From: Pseudomonadota bacterium
GTDB taxonomy: Bacteria > Pseudomonadota > Alphaproteobacteria > Rhizobiales > Hyphomicrobiaceae
Direction of reading: 5' to 3'
Length of the DNA: 6,032 nt
NCBI GenBank assembly: GCA_023390485.1
Contig: JAEWCT010000310.1
Coordinates: forward strand, 1 to 6,032
The notes under the pieces were generated by a model. It was not told where the DNA came from and made no database searches. It was given only the letters and a program-made list of their open reading frames with translations. The position numbers and the translations under genes were made by a program. This document shows, piece by piece, positions 1 through 5,864 of this stretch (position 1 is the first letter of the stretch; every line of letters starts with the position of its first letter).

Positions 1-154
1 CATTCAGCCCTTCGGGTGAAACGTTCTGTCCGTATTTCACATCGACGATGCCGGGTATCACGTCTTTCAGGGCGGCGATCGCCTCGAAAATTGCATGTTT
101 TTCAGAAGCGGCCGTCGCGGCCTTGAAGCGTAGAAAGACACAATGCAGGATCAT
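1..154 (-). CDS. Dabb (stress-responsive A/B barrel) family protein, 5' part only
   Basis: This is the first 51 codons of a minus-strand gene that runs off the left edge of the window. It opens MILHCVFLRFK and continues with a helix rich in Ala and Glu (about residues 13-32), then a PGI turn (34-36) and GQNVSPEGLN (42-51). A short strand with HCVFxRFK, a helix, and a G-x-N-x-SPEGL segment is the usual N-terminal half of Dabb-domain proteins, which are about 100 residues long, so roughly half is present. Dabb proteins form dimeric ferredoxin-like alpha/beta barrels; most bacterial members have no known reaction. The ATG at 152-154 is preceded by GGAGGAG (complement of 165-171) at a 10-base spacing, which supports this start. 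The gene lies downstream of rnhA in the same direction but 135 bp away, so it may have its own promoter. The family call rests on motif recall. Confidence 0.75.
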   Translation of the reverse strand, partial: MILHCVFLRFKAATAASEKHAIFEAIAALKDVIPGIVDVKYGQNVSPEGLN

Positions 155-202
155 CCGGATTTTTCTCCTCCGTTGGGCACCACCGGAGCACCCCTTGACG
201 AC

Positions 203-230
203 AAGATAGGTCGGGTTTCGGTTTTCACAA
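203..230 (-). promoter_or_regulatory. Candidate sigma-70-type promoter for the Dabb gene
   Basis: On the minus strand, TTGTGA (complement of 225-230) is followed after 16 bases by TATCTT (complement of 203-208). This resembles -35 and -10 boxes. Initiation would fall about 45 bases before the Dabb ATG and leave the strong ribosome site inside the leader. The match is imperfect and such boxes arise by chance, so this is only a candidate. It lies in the 135-bp gap between rnhA and the Dabb gene, in which I see no convincing terminator for rnhA. Confidence 0.3.
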
Positions 231-289
231 CCCCGGATGGGGGCGTGCCGGCTCGGATTTTGTCCGGCGCAAAATAGAGCAGTCTTGCA

Positions 290-742
290 TTACCGCCGTT
301 TGAAAGGCTCCATGCCTTTTCGCGCCAATTCATCGGCGCGCTCGTTTTCCGGATGGCCGGCATGGCCCTTCAGCCAATGCCAGACGACATGATGCTTGTT
401 GCGTAAGGCGTCCAGCTCCTGCCAGAGCTCGGCGTTTTTGACCGGCTTTTTGTCGGCGGTCCGCCAGCCGTTTTTTTTCCAGCCGTGGATCCACGACATG
501 ATGCCGTTACGGACGTAGACACTGTCCGTCCAGAGCTCGACGTCGCTCTTCTTCTTGAGCGCTTCGAGCGCTGAAATCGCTGCTTTCAGCTCCATGCGAT
601 TGTTCGTCGTCAGCTCTTCGCCGCCATTGATCTCTTTCCGGTGTTCGCCGGAAATAAGGATGGCGCCCCAGCCGCCGGGCCCGGGGTTTCCCGAGCATGC
701 GCCGTCGCTGTAGATCAGAACCTTTGGTCGTTCGCCGGTCAT
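290..742 (-). CDS. rnhA: Ribonuclease HI
   Basis: Cytoplasmic endonuclease that cuts the RNA strand of RNA:DNA hybrids, removing R-loops, primer remnants and misplaced hybrids; it depends on Mg2+. The protein is 150 residues, close to the usual 150-155. All catalytic residues of the E. coli type are visible, offset by three: D13 in [17 protein letters not shown]51 in NNRMELKA, D73 in WTDSVYV, H127 in [13 protein letters not shown], and D137. The basic segment at 86-94 (HGWKKNGWR) matches the substrate-binding handle of full-length bacterial enzymes. It is the last gene of ispH-thrB-rnhA and starts 10 bases after the thrB stop. No good Shine-Dalgarno precedes the ATG, so translation probably depends on coupling to thrB. 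An eight-A run in the coding strand (T at 471-478) encodes part of the handle. The start sits in a 14-bp tandem duplication, described separately. Confidence 0.97.
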   Translation of the reverse strand: MTGERPKVLIYSDGACSGNPGPGGWGAILISGEHRKEINGGEELTTNNRMELKAAISALEALKKKSDVELWTDSVYVRNGIMSWIHGWKKNGWRTADKKPVKNAELWQELDALRNKHHVVWHWLKGHAGHPENERADELARKGMEPFKRR

Positions 743-765
743 GAAGTTAGCGTCATGAAGTTAGC
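738..765. repeat. Perfect 14-bp tandem duplication at the thrB-rnhA junction
   Basis: GTCATGAAGTTAGC occurs at 738-751 and again, directly abutting, at 752-765. On the coding (minus) strand the distal copy supplies the last thrB codons and its TGA stop (753-755), and the proximal copy supplies the rnhA ATG (740-742). Collapsing the two copies to one would give ...CTAACTTCATGACC, where the thrB TGA overlaps the rnhA ATG as ATGA. The duplication therefore looks like a recent slippage event that turned a 4-base overlap into a 10-base gap without changing either protein. The repeat itself is read directly; the history is inferred. Confidence 0.85.
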
Positions 766-1724
766 TGTGCCGTGTATTCGGCAATATCGCCGACCGATTG
801 GTGAAATTTGAGCCGCTGTACGTAGTCGGCGGGATCCTTGCGCGCGACGAGCGCGTCTTTCGGGGTGTTGAGCCAGTCATAGCTGCGCGTCAGCAGAAAG
901 CGCATCGCCGCGCCGCGAGCCAGCACCGGCATAGCCGCGCGCTCCGCTTCGCTGAGGGGACGAACGCTGTTGTAACCCTCCAGCAGTGCACCGCCCTTCG
1001 CAGGCTCGAATTGCGATTTGGCATCGAAGCACCACGCGTTGAGGCAGATGGCGATGTCGAAGGCAAGCGCATCGTTGCACGCGAAGTAGAAGTCGATAAG
1101 GCCCGAAAGCTGGCTGTCGACGAAGAAGACGTTGTCCGGGAAGAGATCGGCGTGGATGATCCCTTGGACGAGATCCTGCGGCCAACAGCGTTCGAGGTAA
1201 CGAAGCTCATTCTCGATCAGGTCATGAAGACCGCCGCAGATTTCCTCCGTTCGCGACGAGAATTTATCGAACAGAGGTCGCCACCCGGCGAGACCCAGGG
1301 CATTGGCGCGCTTCAACGGGAAGTTTTCGCCCGCGATATGCATGCGGGCGAGGGCCTTCCCGAGTTCGAGGACATGGAAAACTTTGGGCCGCTTCGGCCA
1401 GACACCTTCGAGGAACGTGATCAGCGCCGCCTGCCGCCCCGCAAGTGCGTTCAAAATCCGCCCGTTCTTGTCGCGTACCGGCAGCGGGCAGGTGACACCC
1501 TCCGCTGACAGATGTTCCATCAATCCGAGAAAGAACGGCAGATCGGCGGGATCGACGCGCTTTTCATAGAGCGTCAGAATGAACGTCCCGTCCGTCGTAT
1601 GCACCAGATAGTTGGTGTTCTCAACGCCCTCGGCAATTCCCTTGAATGAAAGCAGCCGCCCGAGCGCGTATCCATCGATGAAGCGCGCAAGCTCGTCGTC
1701 GCTGACTTCTGTATAGACGGCCAT
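753..1724 (-). CDS. thrB: Homoserine kinase, APH-fold (ThrB type II)
   Basis: Phosphorylates L-homoserine with ATP to O-phosphohomoserine, the step before threonine synthase, in the cytoplasm. The protein has 323 residues, the usual length for the alphaproteobacterial and pseudomonad form. That form belongs to the aminoglycoside-phosphotransferase/choline-kinase fold, not the GHMP-kinase fold of E. coli ThrB. The N-terminal lobe carries GVENTNYLV (33-41) and the strand FILTLYEKR (48-56). The C-lobe has the catalytic loop [11 protein letters not shown] (191-201), with D193 as likely base and N198 as metal ligand, and the metal-binding DFYFA (211-215). The opening [12 protein letters not shown] is typical of this subfamily and supports the ATG, although the ribosome site upstream (GGGAA) sits unusually close. 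The gene begins 21 bases after the ispH stop. This fold also covers other small-molecule kinases, but the neighbours and full-length similarity favour homoserine kinase. Confidence 0.93.
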   Translation of the reverse strand: MAVYTEVSDDELARFIDGYALGRLLSFKGIAEGVENTNYLVHTTDGTFILTLYEKRVDPADLPFFLGLMEHLSAEGVTCPLPVRDKNGRILNALAGRQAALITFLEGVWPKRPKVFHVLELGKALARMHIAGENFPLKRANALGLAGWRPLFDKFSSRTEEICGGLHDLIENELRYLERCWPQDLVQGIIHADLFPDNVFFVDSQLSGLIDFYFACNDALAFDIAICLNAWCFDAKSQFEPAKGGALLEGYNSVRPLSEAERAAMPVLARGAAMRFLLTRSYDWLNTPKDALVARKDPADYVQRLKFHQSVGDIAEYTAQLTS

Positions 1725-1745
1725 GTTCCCGCGCGCTGGATGGAG

Positions 1746-2750
1746 TTAGTGCTGCTGCCCGACGGGAGCGCGCGCGACTCGGACTTCCCGCGGCACATTG
1801 AAGATCACGCGCTCCTCGAGCGTCGTGACGACGTCGATCGTCACATCATAGCGGCTGCGAAACGCTTCGACCACTTCTTCGACGATGACCTCCGGCGCCG
1901 ACGCACCGGCCGTAATGCCGATGGTTTCCGCTCCGTCGAGCTTCTCCCATGGAATGTCCGTCGCGCGCTCGACCAGGAATGAAAACCGGCAGCCCGCGCG
2001 TGCCGCGACTTCGACCAGACGCAGCGAATTCGAGCTTTTCGGGCCGCCGACCACGATCAATCCGTCGATTTGGGGGGCCAAGGCCTTGACCGCATTCTGC
2101 CGGTTGGTCGTCGCGTAGCAGATGTCTTCTTTGACGGGGCCACCGATCCCCGGAAAGCGCTCTTTGAGAACGGCAACGATCTCGGCGGTATCGTCGAGCG
2201 ACAGCGTCGTCTGCGTGACGAAGGCAAGATTTTCGGGGTCCTTCGGTGTGAAGGCCCGCACATCCTCGACGGATTCGACCAGCGTGATCGCGCCCTCGGG
2301 CAATTGTCCAAGCGTGCCCACGACTTCGGGATGGCCGCGGTGTCCGACGAGAATAATTTCCCGGCCCTGCTCGTGGTGACGAGCCGTTTCCATGTGGACC
2401 TTCGATACGAGCGGGCAGGTCGCGTCGACGACGAACATGTTTCGGCCGCGCGCCACTTCAGGAATCGCCTTGCTCACGCCGTGTGCCGAAAAAATCACGG
2501 GTTGCGAGGTATCTGGAATCTCGTCCAGCTCCTTCACAAAAACGGCGCCTTTGGCCCTCAGGGAATCAACAACATAACGGTTGTGCACGATTTCATGACG
2601 GACGTAGACGGGGGCGCCGAATTTCGTCAAAGCCTGTTCTACGATTTGAATGGCACGATCGACGCCGGCACAGAAACCGCGCGGGGCAGCGAGTAGGATT
2701 TTGAGAGGCGGCTTTTGCACGGTTGCTTCGGTTTGGTTAAGGCCCGACAT
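1746..2750 (-). CDS. ispH: 4-hydroxy-3-methylbut-2-enyl diphosphate reductase
   Basis: Last enzyme of the MEP (non-mevalonate) isoprenoid pathway. It reduces HMBPP to a mixture of IPP and DMAPP using a [4Fe-4S] cluster and two electrons. The protein has 334 residues; the family is usually 310-350. The three cluster cysteines are all present: C27 in [10 protein letters not shown]112 in DATCPLVSK and C211 in [10 protein letters not shown]. Substrate and proton-relay positions are also visible: H56 in EIVHN, H90 in SAHGV, E142 in GHPE, SNSLRL (241-246 region) and ASAP (283-286). It is the first gene of ispH-thrB-rnhA, an order common in Hyphomicrobiales. An AAAGGA ribosome-site candidate lies about 12 bases before the ATG. 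The C-terminal tail after residue 322 (basic, then GQQH) is not conserved in the family as I recall it. Expression presumably starts in the 2751-2874 divergent region. Confidence 0.97.
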   Translation of the reverse strand: MSGLNQTEATVQKPPLKILLAAPRGFCAGVDRAIQIVEQALTKFGAPVYVRHEIVHNRYVVDSLRAKGAVFVKELDEIPDTSQPVIFSAHGVSKAIPEVARGRNMFVVDATCPLVSKVHMETARHHEQGREIILVGHRGHPEVVGTLGQLPEGAITLVESVEDVRAFTPKDPENLAFVTQTTLSLDDTAEIVAVLKERFPGIGGPVKEDICYATTNRQNAVKALAPQIDGLIVVGGPKSSNSLRLVEVAARAGCRFSFLVERATDIPWEKLDGAETIGITAGASAPEVIVEEVVEAFRSRYDVTIDVVTTLEERVIFNVPREVRVARAPVGQQH

Positions 2751-2874
2751 GGAAGAAAGACGTCCTTTATACTCGTTCGGCGCGCGTGAAAATGCACTTG
2801 GGAACCGAAACTATCGGATGCTACGGTGCTTTTTAGACAAAACAAGGGGCCGGAAGTTTGAACCTTGGGGGACA
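2751..2874. promoter_or_regulatory. Divergent intergenic region between ispH and the lipoprotein gene
   Basis: These 124 bp separate two genes that read outward and must contain, or lie next to, the promoters of both. On the minus strand TTGTCT and a later TATAAA (GAGTATAAAGG) can be picked out, but neither pairs with a good partner box at normal spacing. On the plus strand TTGAAC at 2858-2863 is a possible -35, with only a poor -10 near 2881-2886. If that box is used, transcription would begin after the ATG at 2875 and favour a downstream GTG start for the lipoprotein. I see no clear operator palindrome or riboswitch. The regulatory role follows from the gene arrangement, not from a recognised site. 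Confidence 0.4.
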
Positions 2875-3576
2875 ATGTTGCTCAATTCGGGTTTTCGGCA
2901 TCCTTATAGCAGGGATGTGACGACGGTGCGCCGCTGTCCTTCGCTGGCCCGGGTGTGCGCCTCCGCTTCGCTTGCCGTCACGCTCGCGGCTCTCGGTGGC
3001 TGCGGAATGTCGTCTTTGACCTCAGGTCTGGGCGGCGGCATGTTTGGCGGGTCGTCTGATAATCCACAGATTTCGTCGGTGTCCGAGGCGCAATTGCTCG
3101 ACGCCGCCAAATCGGGCGACCCGACGACGGGCAGCACGTTCGTTGGCGAGGTCGATGCTGGCTGTCCGCGGCTCATCATCGCGCCGCATGACAATTACAT
3201 CACGTTCTATCAGGTCGGCCACGTCGGCGATGCGCTTGCCGTCGCGCAGCGTGGCGAGATCACGAAGACGGCCCGCGAGTGCCAGATCGAGCCCGGCCGC
3301 GTGACCGTGAAATATGGCTTTTCCGGCCGCCTTCTTCTCGGCCCGAAAGGCCAGCCGGGCAACGTGACGCTGCCGATTACAGTCGCCGTCAACGATTCGA
3401 AGCGCACCAAAGTCGCGTCGGACAGCGCGAAGGTTGACGTCAACGTCGGTCTCGACAAGCCGATCAGTTATTTCTCGGCGGTGCGAACGGTGACGTTCCC
3501 GATCGCCGAAGGATCGCGGCCTGGCGAATATGAGCTTATCATTGGCTTCGACAGCCGGGCGCCGAGTTCCGGCTGA
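2875..3576 (+). CDS. Predicted lipoprotein of unknown function
   Basis: A 233-residue protein from the ATG at 2875. It shows a basic n-region (RRCPSLAR, 19-26), a hydrophobic stretch (ASASLAVTLAAL, 29-40) and the lipobox LGGC with acylated C43. This predicts signal peptidase II cleavage. Gly at +2 rather than Asp favours outer-membrane sorting by the Lol rule. The mature part starts with a Gly/Ser linker (44-62) and continues with a compact, mostly beta domain. That domain includes CPRLIIAP (97-104), ITKTARECQ (129-137), VKYGFSGRLLLGPKGQPG (145-162), LPITVAV (166-172) and a final strand YELIIGF (219-225). C97 and C136 could form a disulfide. The reading frame is open upstream to 2650, but that part is antisense to ispH and would bury the signal peptide. 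GTG codons at 2917 and 2926 give more usual 26-29 residue signals and are real alternatives. It resembles conserved alphaproteobacterial hypothetical lipoproteins as I recall them; I cannot assign a function. It is transcribed alone and ends 45 bases before the shared terminator. Confidence 0.75.
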   Translation: MLLNSGFRHPYSRDVTTVRRCPSLARVCASASLAVTLAALGGCGMSSLTSGLGGGMFGGSSDNPQISSVSEAQLLDAAKSGDPTTGSTFVGEVDAGCPRLIIAPHDNYITFYQVGHVGDALAVAQRGEITKTARECQIEPGRVTVKYGFSGRLLLGPKGQPGNVTLPITVAVNDSKRTKVASDSAKVDVNVGLDKPISYFSAVRTVTFPIAEGSRPGEYELIIGFDSRAPSSG

Positions 3577-3620
3577 TGCAAGATTCGGCTGCGGCCGTTC
3601 TCGAACCCGGCAAATCCGGT

Positions 3621-3661
3621 AAAACAAAAAGGCCAAGCGCGAAGCTTGGCCTTTTTGTTTT
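3621..3661. terminator. Bidirectional intrinsic terminator between the lipoprotein gene and atpF
   Basis: The arms 3621-3638 (AAAACAAAAAGGCCAAGC) and 3644-3661 (its exact reverse complement) form an 18-bp perfect stem around a 5-base GCGAA loop. A GC-rich core of 8 bp (GGCCAAGC) is flanked by A-rich sequence on one side and T-rich on the other, so each strand ends in a U-rich tract after the core hairpin. It lies 44 bases beyond the lipoprotein stop and 20 bases beyond the atpF stop, the expected position for stopping both convergent transcripts. Confidence 0.93.
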
Positions 3662-3681
3662 CGAATTGTCTGCGGCGCTCG

Positions 3682-4173
3682 TTAGTTGAGCTTGCCGCGA
3701 AGGTCGCTGATCGAGCTCGCAACCAGCGATTCGCCAGTCGCGCCGCCGGCACGGGCCTTAAGGATCTCATGCGCGGCCGCGATCGCAGTTTCCACAGCCG
3801 TCGAACGGACTTCGCTCAAAGCCTGAGTTTCGGCGCGCGCAATCTTCTCTTCGGCGATCTTCGAGCGACGCTCCAGGCTCTCGACGAGTGTCTTGCGCGT
3901 GTCGGACGCAAGCGCCTCGGCTTCGCGCTTGGCCTGCTCGATGATGGACTTGGCTTCGTTCTCGGCCTCGCGGGCCTTACGCTGGTAGTCAGCGAGCAGG
4001 GCCTGAGCCTCTTCGCGCAGCTTCCGCGCCTCGTCGAGTTCCCGGCGGATGGCATCCGCGCGATCGTCGAGCGACTTCGTAACGAGCGCAGGCACGCGAT
4101 AGTAAATCACGACCGCTACGAATACGACGAAGGAAAGTGCAACCCAGAAAAGCGGATCGTTTGGATCGAACAT
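3682..4173 (-). CDS. atpF: F-type ATP synthase subunit b
   Basis: Part of the Fo peripheral stalk that holds F1 alpha3beta3 against rotation. The protein has 163 residues, usual for the family. After a short acidic N-terminus (MFDPNDP) there is one membrane segment (about 8-25, LFWVALSFVVFVAVVIYY) and then RVP. A long charged helix follows (33-135), rich in Ala, Glu, Lys and Arg with heptad character, as expected for the right-handed coiled coil of the stalk. The C-terminal 25 residues should contact delta/F1. It is the last gene of the operon. The ATG is 10 bases after the atpF' stop, and its ribosome site GAGGA overlaps that TGA (4181-4186), so the two are probably translationally coupled. 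This would match b to b' in the 1:1 heterodimer. The shared terminator follows 20 bases after its stop. The assignment as b rather than b' rests on order (b' before b) and the shorter N-terminus. Confidence 0.93.
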   Translation of the reverse strand: MFDPNDPLFWVALSFVVFVAVVIYYRVPALVTKSLDDRADAIRRELDEARKLREEAQALLADYQRKAREAENEAKSIIEQAKREAEALASDTRKTLVESLERRSKIAEEKIARAETQALSEVRSTAVETAIAAAHEILKARAGGATGESLVASSISDLRGKLN

Positions 4174-4183
4174 CTCTAAATCC

Positions 4184-4762
4184 TCACTCGCCCGCCACCG
4201 GGCGGAGCACCTTCTTCACATCATCGGGTGTAACGCTCTGACCGATGAGCTTCTCGACGACAGCTCTCGCCGTATCCGTTGCGATCTCGCCGATTGCCGA
4301 AGTCGCCTTGGACTTGGTGGCGGCGATACGCTTATCGGCTTCACGAAGTTTCGCGGCGATCTGATCGTCGACGCGATGACGCTCCGTATCCGTTTCGGCG
4401 GCGAGCTTTTCGCGCGTTTCCTTGGCAATGCCCGAAGCATTGGAACGCGCGTCGGCAAGCGCCTTTTCGTAGTCGGCAAGCGCTTTGTCGGTTTCGGCCT
4501 TCAGGCGTGACGCGGCGTCGAGATCGCGCTTGATGCGGTCGCGACGCTCTTCGAGAACCTCTCCGACGCGCGGAAGCGCAATCTTCGACATCACGAAAAG
4601 CAGCGTCACGAACGTAAGCGCCAGCCAGAAGAGCTGTGGCGAGAAGTAATGCGAGTTGAGCTGCGGCAAGCCGCCTGACTGGTGCGGCGCGGCGCCAGCT
4701 TCAGCGGCAATCTCGGCCGCCTGAGCGGCGGCCGTTAGCAGCAGGGTCGTGCCGGCAAACAT
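4184..4762 (-). CDS. atpF': F-type ATP synthase subunit b'
   Basis: Second b-type stator subunit, paired with b in the peripheral stalk of alphaproteobacterial, cyanobacterial and plastid enzymes; also called atpG or atpX in some annotations. The protein has 192 residues. A 43-residue N-terminal stretch is Ala-rich with a short hydrophobic patch (5-16). It is followed by QLFWLALTFVTLLFVMSKI (43-61), the membrane segment, and ALPRVGEVLEERRDRI (62-77), a sequence typical of b'. The rest (78-180) is a charged Ala-rich coiled coil. The ATG is preceded by a strong GGAGG (complement of 4768-4772) at a 5-base spacing, which fixes the start. The gap from atpE is 47 bases and contains a possible stem-loop. 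The N-terminal extension might act as a cleavable signal or a periplasmic tail; this cannot be settled here. Confidence 0.92.
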   Translation of the reverse strand: MFAGTTLLLTAAAQAAEIAAEAGAAPHQSGGLPQLNSHYFSPQLFWLALTFVTLLFVMSKIALPRVGEVLEERRDRIKRDLDAASRLKAETDKALADYEKALADARSNASGIAKETREKLAAETDTERHRVDDQIAAKLREADKRIAATKSKATSAIGEIATDTARAVVEKLIGQSVTPDDVKKVLRPVAGE

Positions 4763-4779
4763 AGTAGCCTCCGGTTGCT

Positions 4780-4806
4780 TGGGCGTATCTTGGTCTTACC
4801 AGCCCA
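4780..4806 (-). other. Possible compound stem-loop in the atpE-atpF' gap
   Basis: In the operon mRNA, an outer 5-bp stem (UGGGC, complement of 4802-4806, with GCCCA, complement of 4780-4784) encloses an inner hairpin UGGU-AAG-ACCA (4791-4801). The structure begins 3 bases after the atpE stop and ends before the atpF' ribosome site. There is no U-run, so it is not a normal terminator; it might stabilise the atpE end of the transcript or lower downstream reading. The stems are short and this is a weak call. Confidence 0.35.
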
Positions 4807-4809
4807 GTC

Positions 4810-5034
4810 TCAACCGTAAAGAATGATGAGCGCGATCAGAAGACCGAAAAGGCCGGTTGCTTCAGCGAGAGCGAAGCCGATCAGCAGGTTGGTGAACTGG
4901 CCAGGCGCAGCCGACGGATTGCGCATCGCGCCGGAGAGGTAGTTACCGAAGATGTTGCCGATGCCGACGCCGGCGCCGATCAGAGCCGAGCAGGCAAGGC
5001 CCGCACCGATCATCTTTGCTGCTGCGAGTTCCAT
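4810..5034 (-). CDS. atpE: F-type ATP synthase subunit c
   Basis: Proteolipid that forms the rotating c-ring and carries protons across the membrane. The protein has 74 residues in two helices. The first (about 8-34) contains the glycine ladder GAGVGIGNIFG (20-30) that packs neighbouring subunits. The polar loop RNP (38-40) contacts the F1 stalk. The second helix (48-73) carries the essential carboxylate E58 in LAEATG. There is no Na+-type Q/ET binding signature: the position corresponding to the usual helix-1 Gln/Glu of Na+ enzymes is Gly, so a proton-driven enzyme is expected. The ATG has a good ribosome site (AGGGAG about 8 bases upstream). The 63-base gap after atpB is the longest inside the operon. 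Subunit c is needed at about ten or more copies per complex, and both its flanking gaps can fold, which may set its relative expression. Confidence 0.98.
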   Translation of the reverse strand: MELAAAKMIGAGLACSALIGAGVGIGNIFGNYLSGAMRNPSAAPGQFTNLLIGFALAEATGLFGLLIALIILYG

Positions 5035-5077
5035 TTCAAAGTCTCCCTTTGCTTCGCTTTTTGCGTTGGAATTCCGA

Positions 5078-5096
5078 AAGTCCGGTAGCCGGACCT
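5078..5096 (-). other. Intercistronic stem-loop between atpB and atpE
   Basis: The coding-strand RNA reads AGGUCCGG-CUA-CCGGACUU. This is a 6-bp perfect GC-rich stem extended by one G-U and one A-U pair, with a 3-base loop. It starts one base after the atpB TGA (5098-5100) and lies about 33 bases before the atpE ribosome site. Only a short U stretch (UUUC) follows, so it may be an attenuator at most; a role in mRNA stability or processing is as likely. The structure is read directly; its function is inferred. Confidence 0.55.
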
Positions 5097-5097
5097 A

Positions 5098-5847
5098 TCA
5101 GTGGTGCATGTTCACGGCATCGTTGACGTAGATGCAGGTGAGCACGGTAAAGATGAGGGCCTGAAGAAAGGCCACCAGCAGTTCGAGGCCCGTGAAGGCA
5201 ACCATGAAGCCGGCGGGCGCGATCTTGCCCCACCAGGGAAGCATCACGGCGAAGCCGGCGAAAACCTTGAGCATCGTGTGGCCCGCCATCATGTTGGCGA
5301 AGAGACGCACCGAGTGGCTGACAGGGCGGATGAAGTACGAGATGAGCTCGATCGGCACGATGACGGGCATCAGCCAGAGTGGCACGCCCGATGGCACGAA
5401 CAGCTTCAGATAGCCGAAGCCATGCTTCCAGAAACCGATGAACGTCGCCGTGAGCCAGACCATGGCGGCCAGCGCGAAGGTGACGATGATGTGGCTGGTG
5501 ACGGTGAAGTTGCCCGGGATGAGGCCGATGACGTTCAACACCAAAATGAAGATGAAGATCGAGAACACCCACGGGAAGTACTTCATTCCCTCTTCGCCGA
5601 GGTTCTCTTTGACCATACCGGCGATGTATTCGTAGACGATCTCTGCAAGCGATTGAATGCGCGTTGGCACCAGCGAACGGCCGTTCATCGCGTAAATCAT
5701 GAAGCCGGAAATGAGAAGCAGTGCCACGATCATCATCAGCGATGAGTTCGTGAACGAGATATCATGACCTAGAAAATTGAGATCCACGAGCTTCCGGATC
5801 TCGAACTGTTCCATCGGACTATGATGTCCGGCACCTTCAGCGGCCAA
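5098..5847 (-). CDS. atpB: F-type ATP synthase subunit a
   Basis: Membrane stator subunit that forms the two proton half-channels beside the c-ring. The protein has 249 residues. Hydrophobic segments lie at about 36-54, 93-111, 118-140, 157-174, 187-206 and 212-240. The essential arginine is R181 in SHSVRLFANMMAGH. H190 stands where E. coli has E219, and E222 stands where E. coli has H245, the known His/Glu exchange also seen in mitochondrial enzymes. Q229 matches E. coli Q252. The start is a TTG at 5845-5847: an in-frame TAG lies 12 bases upstream (5857-5859), so no earlier ATG is possible, and AGGGGG sits at a 5-base spacing. The next in-frame ATG (M12, 5812-5814) has a poorer ribosome site and would shorten the N-terminus, but cannot be excluded. 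The gene begins 17 bases after the atpI stop. Confidence 0.97.
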   Translation of the reverse strand: MAAEGAGHHSPMEQFEIRKLVDLNFLGHDISFTNSSLMMIVALLLISGFMIYAMNGRSLVPTRIQSLAEIVYEYIAGMVKENLGEEGMKYFPWVFSIFIFILVLNVIGLIPGNFTVTSHIIVTFALAAMVWLTATFIGFWKHGFGYLKLFVPSGVPLWLMPVIVPIELISYFIRPVSHSVRLFANMMAGHTMLKVFAGFAVMLPWWGKIAPAGFMVAFTGLELLVAFLQALIFTVLTCIYVNDAVNMHH

Positions 5848-5852
5848 GGTAA

Positions 5853-5858
5853 CCCCCT
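5853..5858 (-). promoter_or_regulatory. Ribosome binding site that selects the TTG start of atpB
   Basis: AGGGGG on the minus strand lies 5 bases before the TTG at 5845-5847 and overlaps the in-frame TAG at 5857-5859. No comparable site lies at normal distance from the internal ATG at 5812-5814, so this element favours the TTG start. Confidence 0.65.
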
Positions 5859-5864
5859 AGTGTC

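Noticed and set aside
233..276. Short inverted repeats (CCCC/GGGG and GCCGG/CCGGC) after rnhA as a terminator
   Set aside because: Stems are only 4-5 bp, one has a 12-base loop, and no U-run follows on the minus strand.
151..363. 70-codon minus-strand frame across the rnhA end and the gap to the Dabb gene
   Set aside because: Its first third is out of frame with rnhA and the rest is low-complexity intergenic sequence. It has no ribosome site, and its end overlaps the Dabb start.
798..1508. 236-codon plus-strand open frame opposite thrB
   Set aside because: It lies wholly antisense to a well-supported gene and its Arg/Glu/Ala-rich translation shows no domain, which is usual for frames opposite GC-rich genes.
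2070..2696. 208-codon plus-strand open frame opposite ispH
   Set aside because: It is fully antisense to ispH, whose cluster cysteines and active-site motifs are intact. The composition is that of a shadow frame.
2801..2875. Possible promoter pair TTGGGA...CTACGG upstream of the lipoprotein
   Set aside because: The -10 match is poor (about three of six bases) and the region offers other equally weak pairs, so no single site is supported.
2926..2960. Twin-arginine export signal in the lipoprotein (RR at residues 19-20)
   Set aside because: The context lacks the S-RR-x-F-L-K pattern, and the LGGC lipobox explains the N-terminus better.
3022..3636. 204-codon minus-strand frame opposite the lipoprotein gene
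   Set aside because: The plus-strand frame has a coherent signal peptide, lipobox and beta-rich domain, while this frame is Arg/Asp-rich without motifs and would begin inside the shared terminator.
5101..5745. 214-codon plus-strand open frame opposite atpB
   Set aside because: The His/Asp/Glu-rich translation is the mirror of hydrophobic codons in atpB, with no start signal or recognisable domain.
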